A stretch of 64,000 bases of DNA. It comes from Paracoccaceae bacterium. GTDB taxonomy: Bacteria > Pseudomonadota > Alphaproteobacteria > Rhodobacterales > Rhodobacteraceae. Below the pieces are notes generated by a model. It searched no databases, was not told the origin of the DNA, and saw only the letters and a program-made list of their open reading frames with translations. Location of the stretch: contig WLWX01000001.1 of NCBI GenBank assembly GCA_012103375.1, positions 3,452,492 through 3,516,491 of the forward strand, written 5' to 3'. Shown piece by piece: positions 55,848-64,000 of the stretch. How positions within the stretch are numbered: the first letter of the stretch is position 1; each line of letters starts with the position of its first letter. The translations under genes and the position numbers were made by a program.

Positions 55848-57446
55848 TCAGCCGATGGTGACGGCGCGCACGTCTTCGTCGATATGATGCAGGTATTGTT
55901 CGAAATTGGCCGAAAACATCCCGACCAGCTTGTCCGCCGCCGCGTCATAGGCTTGCGGATCGGCCCATGTGCCGCGCGGGTCCAGAAGCGAATCGTCAAC
56001 GCCCGGAACCGTCGTCGGCACCTCGAACCCGAAGTTGGGATCGTGGCGGAAACTGCACCCTTCCAATGACCCGTCGAGGGCCGCGGCCAGCAGCGCCCGC
56101 GTCGCCTTGATCGGCATCCGCTCACCCGTGCCATAGGCGCCACCCGTCCAGCCGGTATTCACCAGCCAGCAGGTCGCGCCGTGCTCGGCGATCTTGGCTT
56201 GCAGCAACTGGCCGTAAACCTCAGGGCGGCGCGGCAGGAAGGGGGCACCGAAACAGGTGGAAAACGTCGGCTCGGGCTCGGTCACGCCGCGTTCGGTCCC
56301 GGCCACTTTCGAGGTGAAGCCAGACAGGAAATGATACATCGCCTGCGCCGGGGTCAGCCGGGCAATCGGGGGCAGAACGCCGAAGGCATCGCAGGTCAGC
56401 ATGATGACATTCTTGGGATGCCCGGCCAGGCCGGTATCCGACGAATTGGCGATGTAATGCATCGGATACGCGGCGCGCATGTTCGCCGTCAGGCTGTCGT
56501 CGGTGTAATCGAGCTGCTTGGTTTCTTCGTCATAGACCATATTCTCGATCACGGTCGAAAACATGGTTGTGGTGGCGAAAATCTCGGGCTCAGCCTCGGG
56601 CGAGAGGTTGATGGTCTTGGCATAGCAGCCGCCTTCGAAGTTGAAGGTGCCGCGATCCGACCAGCCGTGTTCGTCGTCGCCGATCAGGATGCGCTCGGGG
56701 TCCGCAGACAGCGTGGTCTTGCCGGTGCCCGAAAGCCCGAAGAAAATCGCGGTGTCGACCGGATTGCCTGCCGCATGATTGGCCGAACAATGCATCGGCA
56801 TCACGCCTTTTTCGGGCAACAGATAGTTGAGCAGCGTAAAGACCGATTTCTTATTCTCACCGGCATATTCCGTGCCGCCGATCAGGATCATCTTTTCGTC
56901 GATATTGATCGCGACAACGGTTTCGGACCGGCAGCCATGGCGTTCGGGATCGGCGAAGAAGCTGGGACAGTTCACAATCGTAAAGTCGGCAGTGAAGTCA
57001 TCCAGATTGTCCCGCTGCGGGCGGATCAGCATGTGACGGATGAACAGGTTGTGCCAGGCAAGCTCGGACACGACGCGCACACCGATGCGATGCAGCGGAT
57101 CGGCCCCACCATATAGGTCCTGAACGTAATAGTCCTTGCCCGCCATATGCGCGAACATATCATCGCGCAGCTGACCGAATGCCTCTGGGTCCACGCGCGC
57201 ATTGGCATCCCACCAGATCACATCTTCCGTGGTGGGCGACACAACGACATGTTTGTCCTTCGGGGAGCGCCCCGTAAACTTGCCGGTGTTGACCAGCATT
57301 GTGCCGCCAATCCCAAGTTCACCCTCGCCCCGTTTCACCGCGTGCGAGACGAGGTCAGGTTCAGTCAGGTTGTAATAAACCGCCCCAAGGCCCGAGATGC
57401 CCTGATCCTCGAGTTTGAATTCCGGATTTACACGCCCATGATTCAT
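55848..57446 (-). CDS. pckA: phosphoenolpyruvate carboxykinase (ATP)
   Basis: Converts oxaloacetate and ATP to phosphoenolpyruvate, the entry to gluconeogenesis. The 532-residue product has [14 protein letters not shown]-loop (kinase-1a) GLSGTGKTT at 237-245, kinase-2 GDDEHGW at 256-262, and metal-binding HCSANHAAG. It links tricarboxylate catabolism to sugar synthesis but is a separate transcription unit. The 269-bp upstream gap (57447-57715) presumably holds its promoter; I see no clear motif in it. Confidence 0.97.
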   Translation of the reverse strand: MNHGRVNPEFKLEDQGISGLGAVYYNLTEPDLVSHAVKRGEGELGIGGTMLVNTGKFTGRSPKDKHVVVSPTTEDVIWWDANARVDPEAFGQLRDDMFAHMAGKDYYVQDLYGGADPLHRIGVRVVSELAWHNLFIRHMLIRPQRDNLDDFTADFTIVNCPSFFADPERHGCRSETVVAINIDEKMILIGGTEYAGENKKSVFTLLNYLLPEKGVMPMHCSANHAAGNPVDTAIFFGLSGTGKTTLSADPERILIGDDEHGWSDRGTFNFEGGCYAKTINLSPEAEPEIFATTTMFSTVIENMVYDEETKQLDYTDDSLTANMRAAYPMHYIANSSDTGLAGHPKNVIMLTCDAFGVLPPIARLTPAQAMYHFLSGFTSKVAGTERGVTEPEPTFSTCFGAPFLPRRPEVYGQLLQAKIAEHGATCWLVNTGWTGGAYGTGERMPIKATRALLAAALDGSLEGCSFRHDPNFGFEVPTTVPGVDDSLLDPRGTWADPQAYDAAADKLVGMFSANFEQYLHHIDEDVRAVTIG

Positions 57447-57715
57447 AATTGACAGCCCCAGGTTCCCAGTATCCGGGACAAGTCATAGCGGCAAAAATCG
57501 CATTGGGAACCCAAGCGTTCCTTGTTAGCGCAACCAAGGACTCTTTGACGCAACTTAAGGATACCGGGGGCGGTTTGTCGCCTGCCGGACGTTGATCCTG
57601 CACCGGATCTCGCAAGGAATCCGCCTGATTTCGGGGGCGGGGATTCGGGGGGTTTCACGGTCAGCCTGCTGCAAAGACGGGCCATCCTCAGCCAACAGAC
57701 ATCCCGCGATGCCGG

Positions 57716-58354
57716 TCAGGGCATCGGTATTTCTGCGGTGAATTTCGGAACCTGATATCCCTTCTGAACAGCGGGCCGTTCGGCAATGCGCGAATACCAG
57801 TCGCGCACATTCGGGACATCGTTCAGATCAACGTCCTGCCATTCGAAACGCGATACCCAGGGCCAACAGGCCATATCGGCAATGGTGTAGTCACCCCGCC
57901 CATTGCCAGCCAGATAGTCGCGATCGGCAAGCCGTGTGTTCAGGACCTTGTAAAGACGCTGTGCCTCGGCCGCGAACCGCTGTTCGGCATAGGTGGATTT
58001 GCCTTTGTTGTATTTGACGAAGTGATGTGTCTGACCCAGCATCGGGCCAAGGCCCCCCATTTGCCACATCAGCCATTCAAGCATGCGCCAGTATTGCGAC
58101 CCGGTGCAGATGAACTCCTGATATTTGTCAGCCAGATACAACATGATGGCCCCTGATTCCATCAGCACCTGCCCGGTCTCGGAATCCACAATTGCCGGGA
58201 TCCGATTGTTCGGCGCGATCTTCAGGAAATCCGGCGCGAATTGTTCGTCTTTGGAAATGTCGATTGCATGGGCGGTATAGGGCACGCCCAGTTCTTCCAG
58301 CAAGATCGAAACTTTCCGCCCGTTCGGCGTTGTCCATGTGTAAAGTTCAATCAT
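57716..58354 (-). CDS. glutathione S-transferase (YghU/Ure2-like nu class)
   Basis: 212 residues from ATG 58354, chosen because AAGGA lies 8 nt upstream. The N-terminal thioredoxin fold begins MIELYTWTTPNGRKVSILLEEL, with Asn12 (TPNG) as catalytic residue of the nu class. It continues with PNNRIPAIVD, MESGAIMLYLA, and the all-helical C-terminal domain with DYTIADMACWPWV. Likely a disulfide-bond or peroxide reductase using glutathione. Confidence 0.9.
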   Translation of the reverse strand: MIELYTWTTPNGRKVSILLEELGVPYTAHAIDISKDEQFAPDFLKIAPNNRIPAIVDSETGQVLMESGAIMLYLADKYQEFICTGSQYWRMLEWLMWQMGGLGPMLGQTHHFVKYNKGKSTYAEQRFAAEAQRLYKVLNTRLADRDYLAGNGRGDYTIADMACWPWVSRFEWQDVDLNDVPNVRDWYSRIAERPAVQKGYQVPKFTAEIPMP

Positions 58355-58495
58355 ACACGGCATCCTTCAGGTCAGACGGGTTACGTTCTGGTGTACGGGA
58401 ACGCGCAGGCTTGGCAAGGCATCAAGTTGGGCCTTTTCAAATGCGGGTGCATCTGGTCAGAGTTTTCATGCGCATCAAGCGGGGGGCAAAACGGC

Positions 58496-60424
58496 ATGGC
58501 GGCTGCCAATCGCCTGGGAGTGGACATCGGCGGCACCTTTACGGATGTGGTGCTAGAGGCCGGGACCGGGTTCTTTTCGACCAAGGTGCTGACCACGCAC
58601 CACGCGCCCGAAGCCGCCATTCTGGATGGGCTGGATCAGGTCTGTTCCAAGGCCGGCCTTCCGCCTGGAAAGATCGGGCAGATCATCCATGGGACCACGC
58701 TGGCGACCAATGCGCTGATCGAACGTCGTGGCGCGAATACGGCGCTGATTACGACGCAAGGGTTCCGCGATGTGATCGAGATGCGCACCGAATCCCGGTT
58801 TGAACAATACGACCTGAACCTGACCCTGCCCGAACCGCTGCTGGCGCGTCAGCACCGCTTCACGCTGCGCGAAAGGATCGGAGCGACGGGCGACGTATTG
58901 ATTCCGCTTGAGCGGGCCGAAGTTGACGCATTGGTCGAACAGATCGCAGCGGCGGGTTATGACAGTGTCGCGGTCGGATTGCTGCATTCCTACCTCAACG
59001 ATACCCACGAACGGATGGTGGCCGAGGTTCTGACAAAGCGGCTTCCCGGCGTATCAGTGTCGCTGTCCTGCGAAGTTCCGCCCCAGATGCGAGAGTATGA
59101 GCGCTTCAACACCACAGTCGCCAACGCCTATATCAAGCCATTGATGGCCAGCTATCTGGGCCGCCTGCGCGGACGGCTGGCGGATGTCGGGGCCACATGC
59201 CCGGTGTTCCTGATGCACTCGGGCGGCGGCATCATCTCGGTCGAAAGTGCCGCCGAATTCCCCGTGCGTCTGGTCGAAAGCGGCCCCGCCGGGGGCGCGA
59301 TGTTCGCCGCGACTCTGGCCAAGCGCCATGGGCTGGACCGGGTGCTGAGCTTTGACATGGGCGGCACCACCGCCAAGATCTGCCTGATCCGCGATATGTC
59401 CCCCAAGACCGCGCGGGTGTTCGAGGTTGCGCGCAGCTATCGGTTCAAAAAAGGGTCGGGGATGCCGATCTCGATCCCGGTGATCGACATGGTCAAGATT
59501 GGGGCCGGCGGCGGATCGCTGGCCCATGTGGATGCGCTGAACCAGATCCGTGTCGGCCCACAAAGTGCGGGTTCGGATCCCGGCCCGGCGTGCTACGGCA
59601 GGGGCGGAACCCGCGCCGCCGTCACCGATGCGGACCTACAGCTTGGGCGGCTGGACCCGGATGGGTTTGCAGGCGGAACCATCCCCCTCGACTCCGGCAA
59701 CGCCGCTGCGGCGCTGAGCGCGGATATCGGCGACACCCTGTCGATGAATGCGACCGAAGCCGCATTCGGCCTGTCCGAGGTTGTGAACGAAAACATGGCC
59801 AACGCGGCGCGGGTGCATGCGGTCGAAAACGGCGAAGATCTGGCAGGGTATACGATGATCGCATTCGGGGGTGCGGCACCGCTCCATGCAGGGCGGCTGG
59901 CGCAGAAACTGGGGATCGACCGGATTCTGGTTCCGGCCGGGGCAGGCGTCGGATCTGCCATCGGCTTCCTGCGCGCGCCGTTCAGCTTTGAATCGTCGCG
60001 CAGCACATATATGCGATTGTCCGATTTCGACCCTGAAGCGGCACAAACCGTCCTGAATGACCTCACGGCCGAGGCGACAGCCCTTGTCCGCACCTGCGAT
60101 GCCGATGCCCGCATCAGCGCGACTGCGCGTGCCTTCATGCGCTACTGCGGTCAGGGGTGGGAGATTCCCGTGCCCCTAACCACTGACCAGGCCGCGCGCC
60201 CGGACGCGGTCACCTTCCAGAGGTTGTTTGAGGCCGAATATGCCGCGCTGTTTCCCGGCCCCACCACAGCCGTACCCCGCAGTGACATGCCCCCCGACAC
60301 CCGCCTTGCCGGTCCGGCCGTCATCACCGAAGATGAAACCACCATCATTGTTCCGACCGGATTTACCGCCGTAACCCAATCAGACGGCAGCATTGATATC
60401 AGCCGCGGGGGGACACCCGGATGA
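58496..60424 (+). CDS. hyuA: hydantoinase/oxoprolinase subunit A, internally deleted
   Basis: 642 residues from ATG 58496, about 45-50 shorter than typical HyuA. The ASKHA fold is shown by DIGGTFTDVV (residues about 9-18), IIHGTTLATNALIERRG, LMHSGGGIIS and SFDMGGTTAKICLI. Near the C-terminus FEAEYAALF normally runs into a region with FGRT and a conserved VNATT-like stretch. Here it joins PGPTTAVPRSDMPPDT directly to the last domain (AGPAVITEDETTIIVP). The junction at 60254-60267 copies, inverted, part of hyuB. The frame stays open but the protein is probably impaired. ATP-dependent amide-ring opening family. Confidence 0.85.
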   Translation: MAAANRLGVDIGGTFTDVVLEAGTGFFSTKVLTTHHAPEAAILDGLDQVCSKAGLPPGKIGQIIHGTTLATNALIERRGANTALITTQGFRDVIEMRTESRFEQYDLNLTLPEPLLARQHRFTLRERIGATGDVLIPLERAEVDALVEQIAAAGYDSVAVGLLHSYLNDTHERMVAEVLTKRLPGVSVSLSCEVPPQMREYERFNTTVANAYIKPLMASYLGRLRGRLADVGATCPVFLMHSGGGIISVESAAEFPVRLVESGPAGGAMFAATLAKRHGLDRVLSFDMGGTTAKICLIRDMSPKTARVFEVARSYRFKKGSGMPISIPVIDMVKIGAGGGSLAHVDALNQIRVGPQSAGSDPGPACYGRGGTRAAVTDADLQLGRLDPDGFAGGTIPLDSGNAAAALSADIGDTLSMNATEAAFGLSEVVNENMANAARVHAVENGEDLAGYTMIAFGGAAPLHAGRLAQKLGIDRILVPAGAGVGSAIGFLRAPFSFESSRSTYMRLSDFDPEAAQTVLNDLTAEATALVRTCDADARISATARAFMRYCGQGWEIPVPLTTDQAARPDAVTFQRLFEAEYAALFPGPTTAVPRSDMPPDTRLAGPAVITEDETTIIVPTGFTAVTQSDGSIDISRGGTPG

Positions 60425-61259
60425 GTCAGTCTGACGTTGCCAATCAGGTCATGTGGAATCGTCTGATCTCGGTGGTCGAAGAACAGGCCCAGGCGCTGAT
60501 CCGCACCGCCTTTTCAACCTCGGTTCGTGAAGCGGGCGACCTGTCCGCCGGGGTCTATGACGATCAGGGCCAGATGCTGGCACAGGCGGTGACGGGCACG
60601 CCCGGTCACGTCAATGCCATGGCCGAGGCTGTGGCCCATTTCATCCGGCGTATCGGCCGTGACACCATGGCCGAAGGCGACGTCTATATCACCAACGATC
60701 CCTGGGAAGGCACCGGTCATCTGCATGACATCACCGTCGTCACCCCGTCGTTTTTCCAGGGCGCGCTGATCGGTTTTTTCGCCTGTACCGCCCATATCGT
60801 CGACATCGGCGGGCGCGGCTTCGGGGCGGATGCCAACAGCCTGTATGAAGAGGGGCTGCAAATCCCCATCATGCGGTTTGCAGATCAAGGTCAGGTGAAT
60901 CAGAGCCTGATTGCCATTGTACGCGCCAATGTCCGCGAACCCGATCAGGTGGTCGGTGACATCCACGCGCTTGCCACTTGTAATGAGGTTGGGCACCGCC
61001 GCCTACAGACGATGATGGTCGAATTTTCGCTGACCGATCTGACCGGAATTGCCGCGTTCATCTTTCGCAATTCCAAACGCGCAACTTTGCAAAGGATCGC
61101 GGATCTGCCGCGCGCCCGGCATTTGACGGGCTGAACGCCACGGCGTTCCCCTCGGGCGTTATGACTATGCCGGTCGAGGCGACCGAGCATACAGGACCGG
61201 TGATCATCTGGCGGAAGGAACTGCGCCCCGACAGTGGTGGGGCCGGGAAACAGCGCGGC
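60242..61259. repeat. 26-bp perfect inverted repeat linking hyuA and hyuB
   Basis: Positions 60242-60267 (hyuA) are the exact reverse complement of 61234-61259 (hyuB), about 1 kb apart. The first 12 bases (GCCGCGCTGTTT) look native to hyuA; the next 14 look foreign there but native to hyuB. This coincides with the hyuA deletion scar. Confidence 0.85.
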
Positions 61260-61604
61260 GGATTGGGGCAATTCATGGAAGTTGGTGCCGCTGAAGGTCA
61301 CGAGTTCGACTTTTCAGCGATGTTCGACCGCGCCGCCCATCCGGCGTTGGGCCGCCACGGCGGTGCGCCCGGCGCACCGACCGAAATTTCGCGCAGTGAC
61401 GGCGCAGCGATGCGCAGCAAAGGCAAGCAATTCGTGCCGCATGGTGAACGTGTCACGCTCGCCTTTCCTGGTGGCGGCGGATACGGTGATCCGGAAACCC
61501 GCAATCGCGCGCTTGTCCGGCGGGATCTGGAACGCGGGTATATTTCCGAAACCACCGCACGTGAGGTTTACGGATTTGACCCCACTGACGAGGGTGCGGA
61601 ATGA
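60421..61604 (+). pseudogene. hyuB: hydantoinase/oxoprolinase subunit B, deleted and frameshifted
   Basis: The N-terminal part (237 codons, starting MSQSDVANQVMWNRLISVVEEQAQ) is intact to IADLPR and then shifts frame into a stop at 61132-61134. In another frame from about 61112 the C-terminal part resumes with ARPAFDGLNATAFPSGVMTM through PVEATEHTGP, WRKELRPDSGG and ends ETTAREVYGFDPTDEGAE. A central part of about 150-170 codons found in relatives is missing; the join lies in GCGCGCCC-rich sequence at about 61106-61120. Start overlaps hyuA (ATGA) and the end overlaps the next gene (ATGA), so the operon layout is kept although the protein is lost. Confidence 0.9.
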
Positions 61605-61960
61605 TAAAATTGGACTCTCCGGCTTTTGAAACATACGACGTCGTTATTATCGGCGGCGCAATGCTTGGGTCATCGGTCGCGCATTTCCTGTCAGGTAATT
61701 CGGACTTCGACGGTCGAATTCTGGTTGTGGAAATGGACCCGAGTTACGAAAATTCTTCAACCGCACACACCAACAGTTGCATGCGTCAGCAATTCAGCAG
61801 CGAAATAAACATCCGCATTTCGCAATTCGCCGCCGATTACGTGAAAAACTTTCGCGCCTATATGGATGATGATCCGCGTGTTCCGGAGGTTCCGTTCCAG
61901 AGTTACGGTTATATGTATCTGGCCGACAATCCGGAATTTGCCGAAGGATTGCGCAGCGCC

Positions 61961-63495
61961 AATTTTGTTGAAAAACTCCTGCTTGATCGAGGGCTATGGC
62001 GCTGATTCAATCCTCTCAACAAGCGGGAGGATCAGCCATGATGGGACCGAGGCAGGAAGCACAGGCGGCGCTGTTCTATGAGTTCTCGCTGGAAGACCAT
62101 GTCCCGCAAGATCACCTGCTGCGATCGATTGATCGTTTCGTCGATCTGAGCAGCATCCGCGCCCATCTTGCCGATTTCTACAGCCACACCGGTCGTCCTT
62201 CGATCGATCCTGAACTGCTGATCCGGATGCTGATCGTCGGTTACTGCTTCGGCATCCGGTCCGAGCGGCGGCTCTGTGAAGAGGTACACTTGAACCTCGC
62301 GTACAGGTGGTTTTGTCGGCTCGACCTGGCCGATCGGGTGCCGGATCACTCGACCTTTTCAAAGAACCGGCATGGTCGGTTCCGCGAGAGTGAGCTGCTG
62401 CGCCATCTCTTCGAGACCACGGTCGCGCGATGCATCGCCGAAGGTCTCGTCAGCGGTCAGCGCCTGGCCGTCGATGCCAGCTTGATCGAGGCGGATGCCA
62501 ACAAGCAGTACTCTGCGCCAAAGGAAGAATGGGACATTGCGCGGATCGATGCAGACGCTGCACCCCGCGCGGTCCGCGAGTATCTCGACACTCTGGATGA
62601 GGCCGCATTCGGAGCAGCGACACCGGTCGAGCCAAAGTTCACGTCCTATTCCGACCCAGCCAGCCAGTGGACGGCGGCGCGTAAGGGTCCCGCATTTTTT
62701 GCCTACTCCGACAACTATCTCATCGATACCGATCATGGTGTCATCGTCGACGTGGAAGCGACACGGTCGATCCGTCAAGCCGAGGTGGGGTCAACCAAGA
62801 CGATGCTGAAGCGGGCCAAAGAGCGCTTCGATCTTCATCCCGAACGGCTGATCGCCGACACCGCCTACGGATCGGGACCCATGCTCGGATGGCTGGTGGG
62901 TGAAAAGATCGCACCGCACATCCCGGTCTTCGACAAAGCCGGGCGCACCGATGGCACCTGGTCCCGAGCTGACTTCGAATGGGATGCCGAGAACAATCAA
63001 TACATCTGCCCGGAAGGCGAGGCTCTGAAGCAGTTCCGCCGAAACTACTCCGACCCCAATCGCGGCCCAACCGGCAAGGGCGTGGCCAAGTACCAAGCGC
63101 TGAAGCACACCTGCCAATCCTGTCCTTCCAAGCCGAAGTGCTGCCCGAATGCCGACGCCCGTAAGATCACCCGTGAGGAACATGAGGACGCTCGCGACAT
63201 CGCCCGCGCAATCGCCAAAACGCCGCAATACAAGATCTCGGTGAAGCTCCGGAAGAAGGTCGAAATGCTCTTTGCCCACCTCAAGCGCATTCTCGGCCTG
63301 GGACGGCTCCGATTACGTGGACCATGCGGCGCAAATGACGAATTCCTGCTCGCCGCCACTGCCCAAAACCTTCGCAAACTGGCAAAGATCTTTCCTGCAC
63401 CGCAGCAAACGCGCAAAGCCTGATCAGAAAGGCGCTCGCGCTATGTTCAAATCGCTACTTTCTGCGCCCGCAACACGTTGTTTTTCCACAGAATC
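61961..63495 (+). mobile_element. IS1182-type insertion sequence
   Basis: 1535 bp from AATTTTGTTGAAAAACTCC (left end) to the right end whose complement reads GATTCTGTGGAAAAAC. It is flanked by 4-bp repeats CGCC (61957-61960 and 63496-63499). The ends resemble the MITE ends (GATTGTGTTGAAAAACTCC): 17 of 19 at the left, 14 of 16 at the right. It carries one complete transposase. No other copy is in the window. Confidence 0.9.
62038..63423 (+). CDS. IS1182 family transposase
   Basis: 461 residues from ATG 62038, which is preceded by GGGAGGA; an upstream ATG at 61996 lacks a ribosome site. The N-terminal DUF772-type region contains LEDHVPQDHLLRSIDRFVDL and RPSIDPELLIRMLIVGYCFG; the DDE domain follows with AVDASLIEADANKQY (first Asp), LIADTAYGSG (second Asp) and the late KVEMLFAHLKRILGL (Glu). 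A Cys-rich patch HTCQSCPSKPKCCPN at about residues 358-372 suggests a zinc knuckle. It appears intact and probably active. Confidence 0.92.
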   Translation: MMGPRQEAQAALFYEFSLEDHVPQDHLLRSIDRFVDLSSIRAHLADFYSHTGRPSIDPELLIRMLIVGYCFGIRSERRLCEEVHLNLAYRWFCRLDLADRVPDHSTFSKNRHGRFRESELLRHLFETTVARCIAEGLVSGQRLAVDASLIEADANKQYSAPKEEWDIARIDADAAPRAVREYLDTLDEAAFGAATPVEPKFTSYSDPASQWTAARKGPAFFAYSDNYLIDTDHGVIVDVEATRSIRQAEVGSTKTMLKRAKERFDLHPERLIADTAYGSGPMLGWLVGEKIAPHIPVFDKAGRTDGTWSRADFEWDAENNQYICPEGEALKQFRRNYSDPNRGPTGKGVAKYQALKHTCQSCPSKPKCCPNADARKITREEHEDARDIARAIAKTPQYKISVKLRKKVEMLFAHLKRILGLGRLRLRGPCGANDEFLLAATAQNLRKLAKIFPAPQQTRKA

Positions 63496-64000
63496 CGCCC
63501 AAAAAGTGCAGTCGGCGCTGGGTGCCGGAACCAGATACATGACGCCGGACGACATCGCGCGGGAATATCCGTTTTATAATCTTCAGGGTATTCTTGGGGC
63601 CAACCACAATCTGATTGACGAAGGGTATTTCGACGGGAATACGCTGTTTGATTGGTGGAAACGCAAAGCGCGCGAAAACGGCGTCGAATATATCACGAAT
63701 GAAGTTGTCGGTATTACAAAAAACAAAGTCGGAGATCGCGTCGATTCGGTCACGCTGAAATCCGGAAACCGCATTTCCTGCGACACGCTGGTTAACGCAT
63801 CCGGACTGCGCGCCGCAATCACGGCGCGAATGGCCGGAATTGAAATTCCTGTGGAACCGCGTAAACGCTACACTTTCATATTCGACGCGGAAAACCCGCT
63901 TGACCGGGATTTGCCGCTGACAATTGATCCCTCCGGGGTGCACACAAGAAGCGATGGTCGGTTCTATCTGGCCGGATGCCCGCCGGATGAAGACCCGCCC

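Larger units (their letters stand above)
61601..64000 (+). pseudogene. FAD-dependent oxidoreductase (DadA/SolA-like) interrupted by IS1182, runs off the window
   Basis: N-terminal fragment 61601-61960 (120 codons: MIKLDSPAFETYDVVIIGGAMLG, with the FAD-binding VIIGGAMLGSSVAHFL), then a 1535-bp insertion. The frame resumes at 63500 (QKVQSALGAGTRYMTPDD) with FNQ-like LGANHNLIDEGYFDG and NASGLRAAITARMAG and continues past 64000. Removing the element and one CGCC copy joins LRSA to QKVQS in frame. It probably oxidised an amino or imino acid linked to the hydantoinase pathway. The true 3' end is outside the window. Confidence 0.9.

Noticed and set aside
61958-63493. Alternative 3-bp target duplication AAT for the IS1182 element.
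   Set aside because: It would leave poorly matched ends and a broken frame; CGCC gives matching ends and an exact in-frame restoration.
1-64000. CRISPR arrays, prophage modules, toxin-antitoxin pairs or defence islands.
   Set aside because: No regularly spaced repeats, phage structural genes or recognisable defence genes were seen on either strand.

Overview
The window reads as chromosomal DNA of an alphaproteobacterium of the Rhodobacterales (Roseobacter/Rhodobacter type). Evidence: high GC, the order rsmG-mnmG-mnmE-rho-hemJ | maf-aroE-coaE-dnaQ-secB-fxsA-timA-mltA-smr, a RegB/RegA redox two-component pair near ahcY, AddAB instead of RecBCD, and a TctDE/TctABC plus TcuAB cluster. No CRISPR array, prophage or rRNA operon is visible. 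One tRNA (Thr, CGU) is present.

Layout. Positions 1-6068 are the origin-proximal side: tRNA modification and rho genes on the minus strand, two perfect parS sites embedded in rsmG and mnmG, and an AT-rich gene-free stretch (5661-6068) with DnaA-box-like 9-mers that I propose as oriC. Positions 6069-24490 are mostly housekeeping: shikimate and CoA steps, proofreading, SecB, murein hydrolase MltA, HslUV with a frameshifted hslU, thioredoxin, AddAB and TsaE. Positions 24574-32175 carry a PAS protein broken by a MITE, RegB/RegA, an acetyltransferase, an HD hydrolase, a glycosyltransferase and AhcY. Positions 32191-43087 are a patchwork of an IS630 element, two further MITE copies, small DUF genes, gpsA/tsaD, hemD, a mitofilin-like protein, hemY and tRNA-Thr. 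Positions 43088-53158 are a tricarboxylate uptake and oxidation operon (tctC-tctAB-prpF-small ORF-dehydrogenase-tcuA-tcuB) with the divergent regulators tctDE. Positions 53283-64000 hold a two-subunit molybdenum hydroxylase, pckA, a GST, and a hydantoinase/oxoprolinase-type operon (hyuA, hyuB, FAD oxidoreductase) that is broken in all three genes.

The main theme beyond annotation is gene decay and recent mobile-element activity. I see a frameshift in hslU, a nonsense codon in a yciI-like gene, internal deletions in a LysM protein, a D-2-hydroxyacid dehydrogenase, hyuA and hyuB, and insertions into a PAS gene and a FAD oxidoreductase gene. Three identical 218-bp MITEs (25650, 33569, 42096), each with a 4-bp GGCY target duplication, share end sequence and duplication length with a complete 1535-bp IS1182-type element (61961-63495). 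That element is therefore a plausible source of the mobilising transposase. Where an element sits in a gene, removing it plus one target copy restores an uninterrupted frame. An IS630 element sits in the loop of the putative ahcY terminator. A 26-bp perfect inverted repeat links the hyuA deletion scar to hyuB and suggests a template-switching event.

I did not find a clearly undescribed multi-gene system. The most novel items are the MITE/IS1182 relationship, the deletion scars, and the oriC/parS architecture.
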